In this document: positions 6,473 through 13,348 of the stretch, in pieces | Numbering within the stretch: the stretch's first letter is position 1 | Layout of the letters: the number at the start of each line of letters is the position of its first letter | Source: Verrucomicrobiota bacterium | Lineage (GTDB): Bacteria; Verrucomicrobiota; Verrucomicrobiia; Opitutales; Opitutaceae | Length of the DNA: 14,541 nt | Reading direction: 5' to 3' | Assembly: GCA_023386835.1 (NCBI GenBank) | Contig: JAEWIY010000221.1 | Span: 1 to 14,541, forward strand | The notes under the pieces: generated by a model | The model's input: only the letters and a program-made list of their open reading frames with translations | Databases searched by the model: none | Told to the model about the DNA's origin: nothing | Translations under genes and position numbers: made by a program

Positions 6473-9124
6473 TCAGAAGTCGAAACCGACGGAGAGCTTC
6501 CAGTTCACCGGGTCAGCCCACAGGTATTGGAAATCAAGATACTGCTGGTCGGTCACGTTGTTGATGTTGAGGGCGACGGTCAGCTCGCGGCCGTCGCGCA
6601 GGGGGCGCTTGTAACCGAAGAGCAGGTCCACCACGCGGTAGTTGTCGATTGTGGCGGGAACATCCCAGCTGTCGTGGAAGTTGAACTTGCTCCGGTAGAG
6701 ACCGCTCGCGCCCACGTAGAAGCCTTTCAGCGCACCGGAGTCGAAGGTGTACTTGCCAAAGAGACCGAGCGAGTGCTTCGGCGTATGCCGGAGCCGCACG
6801 CCCACCTGCTGCGGCGTCTGTGGGTCCGCCACGGTTTCCGCGAACCACATGTTCGCATAGGTAAAGACGAACTGCAGGTTTGGCGTCGGGCTGTAGGTCA
6901 CATCGAGGTCCAGACCCTCGGTGCGCTGCACGCCGCCCAGCACCCACAACGGGGTGATGTTCAGTTCGCGTTCCCGCGGCGTGTCGCGACGCGCGATGTT
7001 GGCGCGCTCAATCCGGTAAACGCCGAGCGTCGCCGAGACCCGTCCATCCATCCAGTCGGTCTTGAAACCCGCTTCGATGCCATCGCCGGTGATCGGCCCG
7101 GAAACGCCGCCCAGGGCGTCGACGACGAGCTGCGATTCGAACGACTCACTGTAGTTGACGTAGAATGCGCCCCAATCCGCGGGCCGGAACAAGGCCCCCA
7201 CCTGCGGAGTGGTCTTCGATTGTTTGTTGATGCGGCCCGCGCCGGCCGTCGCACCCGGTGTGTACGTCTCCAAGTCCATGTGACGGATACCTGCCAGCAG
7301 ACGCAGCCGTCCGTCGGCCAGCGACATCTGGTCCGCGACGTAGTAACCGTTGGATTTCAAGCGGCCGAAATCCGGGATCGGCGGAAACCAGTTCGGATTG
7401 GCGGCGCGCAGTTCCGCCAGCGCATCGCGCACCGGATCCGTCCGTGGATTCCACACCGTCGCCACGGTATTGATGTTCGAGGTGCCCGACTTCCGCTTGT
7501 AGTGCTCGTAACCGACGAGCATGGCGTGCTTCAGGCCGAGAAATTCGAAATTCAGGTTCAAGTCGGCTTTCATGCCCGAGCGGTTCTGCTCGGTGTAGCC
7601 GTAGTTGAAACGGTGCTCGGCCACGCCGAAGATCAGGTCGCGGTTGTAGCCGGCGACCGGCCGGAACGACGTATAGAAGCCACCCGTACGCTCGCCTTCA
7701 TTATCGAAGGCGGCGACGCGCAGGCTGACCGCTTCGCTGTGTTCGTACAGCATCTCCGCCTGGACGGTCTGGCGCTCCTCCAGCTGCGGATAATTTTTGT
7801 TGGTCGGATTGTACTCGCGATTGCTGAACACCAGGTGGTCCACGAGCATCTGGCTCTGCGGCTCGTTGGGACCGTAGTCGGGGTGTGCGTTCAACCAGGC
7901 GCGGGCCGTCGTCAGCGGCGCCACTTCGCCAGCCTGGACCGCCGCCACAAAGGCGGGGTGGCTGAACGGCAGCAAGGTCGGCTCGATGCGGGTCTTGTCC
8001 GTCTTCCGCCCGTCGATCGTGAACTTGAGCTTGGGCAGCGGCTGCCAGGTCAGCGCGGCTCCTCCGACCTTGATCCGCCGCATCATGTAGTCGGCCCAGC
8101 CATTCTCATCCGTGTAGGATCCAAAAACCAAATACGCCAGCCGGTCGTCCACGAGCGGACCGGAGGACTGGAAGTACGCACGCCGGTAGTCCTCGCTGCC
8201 GTAACTCAACCGCACGGTGTGCTCCGGCTGCCACGTGGGTTTGGACGAGATCAGGTTGACCACGCCGGCCGGGTTGACCTCGCCGTGAAAGATGGCCGAC
8301 GGGCCCTTGATCACCTCAATGCGATCAATGCCGTCGGTCATCATGCCATAACCGATCTCGAAGCCGTCCTGCAGGATCCGCGACGATTCGAAGCCGCGCA
8401 GCCAGACGCGATTCGTGTTCTGCGAATCGGAGTTGAAACCGGACACGCCCTTGGTGGCCTCGCGCAGCTCCACGCCACCCCAGTCGGAAATGAAGTCACT
8501 CGTCACGACACCGACGTTCACCGGCACGTTGGCGATGGTGGTTCCAATACCGGTTGCCGTGACGCTGCTCGCGGCGCGGTAGCCGTGCTGGCGCTCCGAA
8601 CTGACTTCAAAAACGGACATTTCAAGAACTTCGTCGCCGTCCGCGGCGCGCGAGGTTCTTGACGGTTGGGTTTGGGCACTCGCCGGAGTCACGGCGAGCA
8701 ACCCGGCGAGCGTGCCAAGAAGGCTGCGTTTGGTCATGGTGGGGTCTGGAGGCTTCTGGGAATCTGGATCAGGGGGATCGGGGCTTCGGTCGCGCGCCAC
8801 AATAGCCAGCGCTCCGGTTCGTTCGTCCTCGACCACGTCGAGGTGGGTTTCACCCAGCAGGCGGATCAGCGCGGCTTTCGGGGTAAACCGGCCGTGGACC
8901 GCCTGTGTTCGGACGCCGGATACGGCGGAGCCGGAGTACAGCACCTGACGGCCGGATTGCTGCGCAAACAAGCGCAATGCCCCGACCGCCTCGTCGCTCG
9001 GGATGTTAAAGGTGCGTTCCGATGACTCTGCCGCCGCCAGACGTGGCAGCGCAATGAGCGCGCAGAGCAGGATGAGCGAGAAAAGGAGGATCGGACGATG
9101 ACGGGGCGACGCATCGGCGGACAT
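6473..9124 (-). CDS. TonB-dependent outer-membrane receptor with N-terminal STN signalling domain
   Basis: An 883-aa outer-membrane transporter with signalling extension. Residues 1-32 are a signal peptide (hydrophobic core about 11-29). Residues 36-110 are an STN domain (FNIPSDEAVGALRLFAQQSG opening), which in FecA/FpvA-type receptors contacts FecR in the periplasm. Residues 111-129 are a Pro/Asp linker. Residues 130-150 (MTKRSLLGTLAGLLAVTPASA) form a second signal-peptide-like segment. A TonB-box-like stretch, EMSVFEVSS, is at 168-176; the plug spans about 195-300 (RIEVIKGPSAIFHGEVNPAG), and the 22-strand-type barrel follows and ends in the terminal Phe (SVGFDF). The start at 9124 gives the cleanest signal peptide; the frame is open back to 9274 but is Cys/Pro-rich there. 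The plug and barrel style is that of ferrichrome/siderophore-type receptors, but the flanking enzymes suggest a glycan ligand. No SusD partner is present. Confidence 0.95.
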   Translation of the reverse strand: MSADASPRHRPILLFSLILLCALIALPRLAAAESSERTFNIPSDEAVGALRLFAQQSGRQVLYSGSAVSGVRTQAVHGRFTPKAALIRLLGETHLDVVEDERTGALAIVARDRSPDPPDPDSQKPPDPTMTKRSLLGTLAGLLAVTPASAQTQPSRTSRAADGDEVLEMSVFEVSSERQHGYRAASSVTATGIGTTIANVPVNVGVVTSDFISDWGGVELREATKGVSGFNSDSQNTNRVWLRGFESSRILQDGFEIGYGMMTDGIDRIEVIKGPSAIFHGEVNPAGVVNLISSKPTWQPEHTVRLSYGSEDYRRAYFQSSGPLVDDRLAYLVFGSYTDENGWADYMMRRIKVGGAALTWQPLPKLKFTIDGRKTDKTRIEPTLLPFSHPAFVAAVQAGEVAPLTTARAWLNAHPDYGPNEPQSQMLVDHLVFSNREYNPTNKNYPQLEERQTVQAEMLYEHSEAVSLRVAAFDNEGERTGGFYTSFRPVAGYNRDLIFGVAEHRFNYGYTEQNRSGMKADLNLNFEFLGLKHAMLVGYEHYKRKSGTSNINTVATVWNPRTDPVRDALAELRAANPNWFPPIPDFGRLKSNGYYVADQMSLADGRLRLLAGIRHMDLETYTPGATAGAGRINKQSKTTPQVGALFRPADWGAFYVNYSESFESQLVVDALGGVSGPITGDGIEAGFKTDWMDGRVSATLGVYRIERANIARRDTPRERELNITPLWVLGGVQRTEGLDLDVTYSPTPNLQFVFTYANMWFAETVADPQTPQQVGVRLRHTPKHSLGLFGKYTFDSGALKGFYVGASGLYRSKFNFHDSWDVPATIDNYRVVDLLFGYKRPLRDGRELTVALNINNVTDQQYLDFQYLWADPVNWKLSVGFDF

Positions 9125-9289
9125 GGGGGTTGGGGTATTTGCTTCGCATGATCCGCAAGGGCGCACACGAGCACCGACATCAGGAACGACGCCTGACTCC
9201 GTCGTAATGACTAACGCCTCTCGCATTTTTTTCGGAAAATGCGCGGACAGATGGCCGCAACCCGCGGAAAGCACCAGGTCGGTCGATCC
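9125..9289. other. fecR-receptor intergenic region
   Basis: A 165-nt spacer between the fecR-like stop and the receptor start. It is long enough for a separate, possibly sigma-dependent, promoter for the receptor gene. It holds two inverted repeats: ACGACG/CGTCGT (9186-9191 / 9200-9205) and the stronger CGCATTTT/AAAATGCG (9222-9229 / 9236-9243). I see no clear sigma-70 box. Confidence 0.45.
9222..9243 (-). promoter_or_regulatory. Perfect 8-bp-stem hairpin
   Basis: CGCATTTT and AAAATGCG pair perfectly around a 6-nt loop in the spacer between the fecR-like gene and the receptor gene. It is AT-rich in an otherwise GC-rich context. No T-run follows it on the minus strand, so it is more likely an operator, RNA-processing site or attenuating stem than a canonical terminator. 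Confidence 0.4.
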
Positions 9290-10360
9290 TCAGCGCTGCT
9301 GACGCAGGATGGTCTCGGTGCCGCGGCGCTCCGCCACCACGTCGAAGGTCGTCTCGAGAAGACGCACGAAGGTCTCAGGATCGTTGGCCCGGAAGGTGCC
9401 GCCAACGCTGATCTGTCCCGTCGCTTCATCCGCAATGCGCAATTGATGGCGATTGTGGCGGTTAAACTCGGCGGCCACGACGTGCAGAGATGTCGGACCA
9501 AATTCGATTCGTTGCTCCTGCCACGCAAGCCGACGCGCAATCTCCTCCGTCGCCAGCGTTCCCAACGCGACCTGCGGTCTTTCGTTCGCGGAATCCGGCG
9601 CCATCCTGACCACGGCGTGCTGGCCCAACGTCAGCACCGACTCGCCTCCGTCGCGTTCAGCGAGCAGTGACTTCCCGCGTTGGCTGTCCTCGAGGCGAAC
9701 ACGTCCCTCCGTGACCAACACTTCCACGCCGTCCTCGTGCAAGCGAACGTTGAACGCCGTTCCCACTGCGCGGACGCGCACGTTACCCGCTTGAACCACA
9801 AACGGACGAGCCGCGTCCTTCTCCACCGTGAAGTGGGCCTCCCCCCGCAGGAGTGTGACACGGCGCTCTTCGGGTGAATAAACCACCTCGGCTGCGCTGT
9901 CCGTGTTCAGGTTGAGCTGCGAGCCATCCGCGAGCGACTCCGCTCGCAGCGCACCCACGTCGGTTGCGAGAAAATGATTTGCCGCCAACGCCTCGCTGTT
10001 GTGCCGAATCGACCCGACAAACGCACCGAGCATCACGATCGCGGCCGCCGCCAACGCCACCCCGCCCACCCGCCACCATGACCGGTTCGCAGACGCTGGA
10101 GCAAACACTTCCTCCAGATCCGGATCGTCTTGCGCGTCCTTGGACCACTGATACACCGCGAGTTGGTCCAAGGCCTTGGAAGCCTGCTCCAGCCGCGCAT
10201 ACGCGGAGAGGTGGCGCACGTCGCTGGCGAGCCAGTCTTGAAACCGCTGCTCCTCAGCGCGCGAAAGCCCTGCGTCACGACGGCCAAGCCAATCAGCCGC
10301 GACCTCCTCGATCGCTGCCGCCGCGGCGTCAAACCCATCCGGTTCTTGTCGCGAATTCAT
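9290..10360 (-). CDS. FecR-type inner-membrane anti-sigma/sigma regulator
   Basis: A 356-aa single-pass membrane regulator. Residues about 12-60 form the cytoplasmic N-terminal domain (AADWLGRRDAGLS...FQDWLASD...HLSAYARLE), which holds or activates the sigma factor. Residues about 97-117 are the transmembrane helix. Residues about 128-225 are the periplasmic FecR domain (ESLADGSQLNLNTDS, LLRGEAHFTVEKD, VRAVGTAFNVR, VLVTEGRVRL). Residues about 285-345 form a C-terminal STN-like segment (FGPTSLHVVAAEFNRHN), where the receptor's STN domain is expected to dock. The ATG at 10358-10360 overlaps the sigma stop codon as ATGA, so translation is probably coupled and the two proteins made in matched amounts. 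It would pass the signal from the receptor encoded just downstream to the sigma factor encoded just upstream. Confidence 0.95.
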   Translation of the reverse strand: MNSRQEPDGFDAAAAAIEEVAADWLGRRDAGLSRAEEQRFQDWLASDVRHLSAYARLEQASKALDQLAVYQWSKDAQDDPDLEEVFAPASANRSWWRVGGVALAAAAIVMLGAFVGSIRHNSEALAANHFLATDVGALRAESLADGSQLNLNTDSAAEVVYSPEERRVTLLRGEAHFTVEKDAARPFVVQAGNVRVRAVGTAFNVRLHEDGVEVLVTEGRVRLEDSQRGKSLLAERDGGESVLTLGQHAVVRMAPDSANERPQVALGTLATEEIARRLAWQEQRIEFGPTSLHVVAAEFNRHNRHQLRIADEATGQISVGGTFRANDPETFVRLLETTFDVVAERRGTETILRQQR

Positions 10361-10929
10361 GGCATGTCCGCGGTTGAAGACGCTGGCAAACGCGCCAGGA
10401 CACCACGTTCTTCGAGGAAGGCGGCGCAGCGGCGCACCCCGAGCCCCACCTGCACGTTAACCGTCCGTTCAGAGATGCCGAGGCGATCGGCGATCTCGCG
10501 ATGGGAGAGTCCGTGAATCTTGCGCAGCTTTAGCACCTGCCGGCAACGCAAGGGCAACGCCTCGATCGCCTGTGAGAGGAGTTCGAGTTCCTGCGAGCGA
10601 CTGACGACCTCTGAAGCGATGGGAAGGTCATCGGCCATCGCCTCGTCCTCCTCCTCCACGAGGACGTGCGGCGCAGCGCTCCGTCTTCGACGGAAAACAT
10701 CCAGCGCGGCGTTGCGCGCAGCGGTGAACAAGAACCCACGGGCCGACCGTAATGTTCCGTCGACGCGGGCGCGCAGCAACCGCAGGTAGGATTCTTGCAC
10801 GACGTCGTCGACGTCGGGGAGCGAGGGAAACTTTTTGCGCAGGTAGGAGCGCAGCACCGGCTCGTGGGGTTGGACTTCCTGCGCAAACCAACGGGCGGTC
10901 TCGAAGTCCGGCGGGGGCACGGCCTGCAT
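10357..10929 (-). CDS. ECF-family RNA polymerase sigma factor (FecI-like)
   Basis: A 190-aa cytoplasmic sigma factor with only regions 2 and 4. Region 2 spans about 20-85, with DVDDVVQESYLRLL (39-52) for core RNA polymerase binding and GFLFTAARNAALDVFRRRR (65-83) for -10 recognition. A short acidic linker (EEEDEAMADD) follows. Region 4 spans about 115-168, with LPLRCRQVLKLRKIHGLSHR and the helix-turn-helix EIADRLGISERTVNVQ for -35 recognition. A following FecR homolog with an ATGA overlap, then an STN receptor, places it in the FecI-like group of trans-envelope signalling sigma factors. Likely targets are its own receptor gene and neighbouring genes, but no promoter could be matched by eye. 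The start at 10929 is the first ATG and lacks a Shine-Dalgarno sequence. Confidence 0.96.
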   Translation of the reverse strand: MQAVPPPDFETARWFAQEVQPHEPVLRSYLRKKFPSLPDVDDVVQESYLRLLRARVDGTLRSARGFLFTAARNAALDVFRRRRSAAPHVLVEEEDEAMADDLPIASEVVSRSQELELLSQAIEALPLRCRQVLKLRKIHGLSHREIADRLGISERTVNVQVGLGVRRCAAFLEERGVLARLPASSTADMP

Positions 10930-11176
10930 AGGAGCGCAAAATCCTGCAAGCTCAACTCAAAAGCGGAGGCGACACCTGCGTTCGCTCGTCCGGCGGGTTC
11001 AGCCGTGGTAGCGTGAAAACCACTACATCGACGCGTCATCTCTCCTCCATCCGTTCATCCACGCACTGACGATCGCGAACTCGCAGGCCGCGGGACCGAA
11101 GACGCCGATGGATTGGCGTCGCGGACGCGTATCGCTCAGCGCTCCCACGCGACCCTGGATCGTTCCGGTCGTGCGG
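10930..11176. other. Gap upstream of the sigma-fecR pair
   Basis: A 247-nt spacer between the stop of the BNR protein gene and the sigma start, both on the minus strand. It is the expected place for the promoter of the sigma-fecR transcript. I found no strong sigma-70 boxes, no T-tract terminator and no credible coding frame; a minus-strand frame at 11023-11253 runs into the BNR gene and looks like a shadow. Confidence 0.4.
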
Positions 11177-12250
11177 CTACAGTTTGGCCAGATCGAGCAA
11201 GACGTGTTTGATCCGTTCGCGCTTCCACGTGTAGGTGATGTGCACACGCCCATCCTGAGTCTGAATGACGGCGGGATACGCGTAACCAGCAGGATGGGGC
11301 TCGGTCTCCAAAGTCAGCACGCGTTCCCAAACGAGACCATCCACCGAAATCGCCACATCCAAAGGAACGCGTTCTCCCTTGCCCGATTCGTCCGGCCGGT
11401 GTGCCGAATGATTGTACACGATCAACTGCCGGCCGTCCGCCAGGGTCATTGCATCGGTCCCCGAATTCGGATTGGGCAATTCGGCCGCGGCGATCGGCGT
11501 CCACGTCTTTCCACCGTCACGCGACCATGTCATGCCCACGGCACCTTGGCGCGTGCGGCACAATGCCTGTAGGTCGCCGTTCATATGGAACAGGATGCTC
11601 GGCTGAATCGCATCGAAACCGCGCCCCTTTGCGACGGGGCCGATGATCTGCCACGTCTGTCCCTGATCCGTCGAGTGTTCAAAGTGGACAACCCAACCCT
11701 CCGCGGCGCTCTCCGTGCTCGAGGGCGATAACCAACTGCCATCCCTCAAAACAACGGGCTTGTTCTTGATCGGCCCCAGAATTCGGTCGGGCAAACGCCG
11801 CGGTTCGCTCCAGGTTGTGCCGCCGTCCGTCGAAGTGCGGAGCATGCCCCACCATTGGCTCGGCGACGGTCCAACCTTGTAGAACAAATGCAGCGGACCT
11901 TCGGGCGGCTGAAACAGCACCGGATTCCATGTCGGCAGCCGTGAACCGTCGGGTTGGACGCCGTTGGCGACCTCGGTGGCCGGCAACCAGCGGCGGCCGT
12001 CGTGACGAGCAAACCAGATCCCCACGTCGGGATGTCGTTCGTGGGTTCCACCGAACCAGGCGGCCGCCAGTCGACCGGGGCTGACCTCCACGATGGTCGA
12101 CGCATGACAGGATGGATACGGCGCCTCCTCGTAGATAAATTCGCTTCGGAGTACCGCGGGGGCATCGACAGCCAGCGGAACTTTCGCCAATGCGGGCGCG
12201 GCGGTGGTCAGAAACAGAAGACAGATGCGGCGAAGGGAGAACAGGGGCAT
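11177..12250 (-). CDS. Secreted BNR/Asp-box sialidase-fold protein
   Basis: A 357-aa exported protein. Residues 1-22 are a signal peptide (LRRICLLFLTTAAPALA). The rest is a six-bladed sialidase-type propeller with Asp-box repeats S-x-D-x-G-x-T-W at 140-147 (STDGGTTW), 193-200 (STDQGQTW) and 243-250 (SRDGGKTW), and a degenerate copy at 302-308 (SVDGLVW). The N-terminal block YPSCHASTIVEV (45-56) and the C-terminal ITYTWKRERIKHVLLD are typical of the BNR_2 group annotated as exo-alpha-sialidase. The classical F/YRIP arginine motif of true sialidases is not visible, so sialic acid hydrolysis should not be assumed; other acidic or deoxy sugars are plausible. The start at 12250 gives the signal peptide. 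It lies 247 nt upstream of the sigma gene on the same strand and is divergent from the pilin operon. Confidence 0.85.
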   Translation of the reverse strand: MPLFSLRRICLLFLTTAAPALAKVPLAVDAPAVLRSEFIYEEAPYPSCHASTIVEVSPGRLAAAWFGGTHERHPDVGIWFARHDGRRWLPATEVANGVQPDGSRLPTWNPVLFQPPEGPLHLFYKVGPSPSQWWGMLRTSTDGGTTWSEPRRLPDRILGPIKNKPVVLRDGSWLSPSSTESAAEGWVVHFEHSTDQGQTWQIIGPVAKGRGFDAIQPSILFHMNGDLQALCRTRQGAVGMTWSRDGGKTWTPIAAAELPNPNSGTDAMTLADGRQLIVYNHSAHRPDESGKGERVPLDVAISVDGLVWERVLTLETEPHPAGYAYPAVIQTQDGRVHITYTWKRERIKHVLLDLAKL

Positions 12251-12372
12251 GTCCTGTAGATGCGGGAGTGAAGCTTAGCGCGCCATCAAAAGCGCCTTAG
12301 GAAATTTCGATAGGGCCATTTTTACCTAAACCTCCTCCAAATGGTACCGATCAGGCTAAGCGTTTGCACCTC
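12251..12372. promoter_or_regulatory. Divergent promoter region, BNR gene / pilin operon
   Basis: A 122-nt spacer between divergent genes, locally AT-rich (about 12295-12330) compared with its surroundings, so it must carry promoters for both directions. No clear -35/-10 pair was found. A minus-strand mini-ORF with a strong Shine-Dalgarno-like GGAGGAGG lies inside it and is listed separately. Confidence 0.5.
12275..12319 (-). CDS. Possible 14-codon leader ORF upstream of BNR gene
   Basis: An ATG at 12317-12319 (minus) opens a 14-codon frame reading MALSKFPKALLMAR and stopping with TAA at 12275-12277, 24 nt before the BNR start. A purine-rich GGAGGAGG (minus strand of 12331-12338) sits 11 nt upstream of its ATG. 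That is the best ribosome-binding sequence seen in the window, though the spacing is long. It could be a regulatory leader peptide or chance. Confidence 0.25.
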   Translation of the reverse strand: MALSKFPKALLMAR

Positions 12373-12858
12373 ATGGGCCTCAAACGCACCTCGCGCACGC
12401 GCTCCGGCTCCGCCGGCTACTCCCTCGTCGAAGTCATCGTTGGCACGGTCATCCTGACCTTGGTGCTCGCGCCGACGTTCGCGGTGCTGCGCTTCGGATT
12501 CGACTTGGCGCAAGACGCTCGCATTGAGACAATAGCGTCGCAGATTCTGACCGCGCAGGTGGAGAACCTGCGCATGAAGCCGTACAGTACGGTGCACTCG
12601 GAGTATTTGAGCGCCGGTGGCCCGGTGACCCTGCCCAGCTTGGAGCAAGAGGGCTTCACGGGTCTGGCGACTCATTTTCAGGTGGATGCGTCTTTTAACG
12701 TCGTCGCCCCTTTTGGCGACGGCCGGCCGCCCTACGGTGCCGCGGAAGTCGAGGTGAGCATCCGTTACACGAACGCCTTCCAGCAGGAAGTGACGCGCAC
12801 CACCTACACCCGCCTCAGCGAACGCGGCCTCAGTGACTATGTCGTCGAAGGATTCTAA
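12373..12858 (+). CDS. Prepilin-type minor pilin, PilV-like
   Basis: A 161-aa type IV pilin-like protein. A short basic leader ends at G15, followed by the prepilin motif G^YSLVEVI with E20 at mature position +5, then a hydrophobic helix to about residue 39 (GTVILTLVLAPTFAVL). PilD-type peptidase would cleave after G15 and N-methylate the new N-terminus. The C-terminal part is a small beta-rich domain without recognisable motifs. The ATG at 12373 was preferred; a TTG at 12364 would add three residues. The last 20 bp overlap the next pilin gene, which suggests translational coupling. PilV-type proteins are minor pilins or pseudopilins that prime pilus or type II pseudopilus assembly. The assembly ATPase and secretin genes are not in this window. 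Confidence 0.88.
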   Translation: MGLKRTSRTRSGSAGYSLVEVIVGTVILTLVLAPTFAVLRFGFDLAQDARIETIASQILTAQVENLRMKPYSTVHSEYLSAGGPVTLPSLEQEGFTGLATHFQVDASFNVVAPFGDGRPPYGAAEVEVSIRYTNAFQQEVTRTTYTRLSERGLSDYVVEGF

Positions 12859-13348
12859 GGGCCACACGCTCCCGGAGGTGCTCATCAGTGTCAGCCTCGC
12901 GCTGATGCTCGGTGCGGCCGCGATGACTGCGATCACGCTGATCGCGCGCGGGCAACTCGCACTCGGCAGCTACGCCGACATGAACGCGGAAAGTCGACTC
13001 ATCATCGAGTTGGTGGGGCGCGATGTCCGGCAAATGAGCCAGGTCACCAGCGCCGGCGCGCACGTGGTCACGGGCCTCGTCCGCAGCGCGGACGGTTCGG
13101 CCGATGAGGAGGTGGAGTATCGCTACGAACCCGAGGCGCAGTCGCTGGTTCGTTCGCAGAACGGCAATCCGGTACGCACGTTCCACCACATTGCCGAGCT
13201 CAACTTCAAGTACCTCGACGCGCAGAACGAACCGACGAGTGTGCTGAAGCAGATCAAGCAGATCCAACTCCTCGGAACGACTCGCATGAAAGCCGGCCGC
13301 GACGCCACGGGCCGGGTCCTTTCGGCGCAGTTCACCACGCGCTCATGA
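12839..13348 (+). CDS. Prepilin-type minor pilin, PilW/GspJ-like
   Basis: A 169-aa protein with a very short leader (MSSKDSKG) and the prepilin motif G8^HTLPEVLI; E13 is at mature +5 and Pro at +4. Mature residue 1 is His instead of the usual Phe or Met. A hydrophobic helix runs to about residue 35. The C-terminal domain (ESRLIIELVGRDVRQMSQV... YRYEPEAQSLVRS) resembles the PilW/GspJ group, in which an N-terminal helix bearing E/R residues is followed by a beta-sheet. The ATG at 12839 was preferred; a GTG at 12833 is two codons upstream. It overlaps the PilV-like gene by 20 bp, and its TGA overlaps the next ATG as ATGA, so the three pilin genes form one tightly packed operon. Confidence 0.87.
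   Translation: MSSKDSKGHTLPEVLISVSLALMLGAAAMTAITLIARGQLALGSYADMNAESRLIIELVGRDVRQMSQVTSAGAHVVTGLVRSADGSADEEVEYRYEPEAQSLVRSQNGNPVRTFHHIAELNFKYLDAQNEPTSVLKQIKQIQLLGTTRMKAGRDATGRVLSAQFTTRS

Noticed and set aside
5963..8662. An 899-codon open frame on the plus strand opposite the receptor and propeller genes
   Set aside because: Its length comes from GC-biased third positions of the minus-strand genes. The translation is Arg/His/Val-rich without domains and spans the boundary of two well-supported genes.
9125..9274. N-terminal extension of the receptor to an ATG at 9274
   Set aside because: The extra 50 residues are Cys/Pro/Gly-rich, would bury the signal peptide and cross the hairpin; 9124 gives a normal signal peptide.
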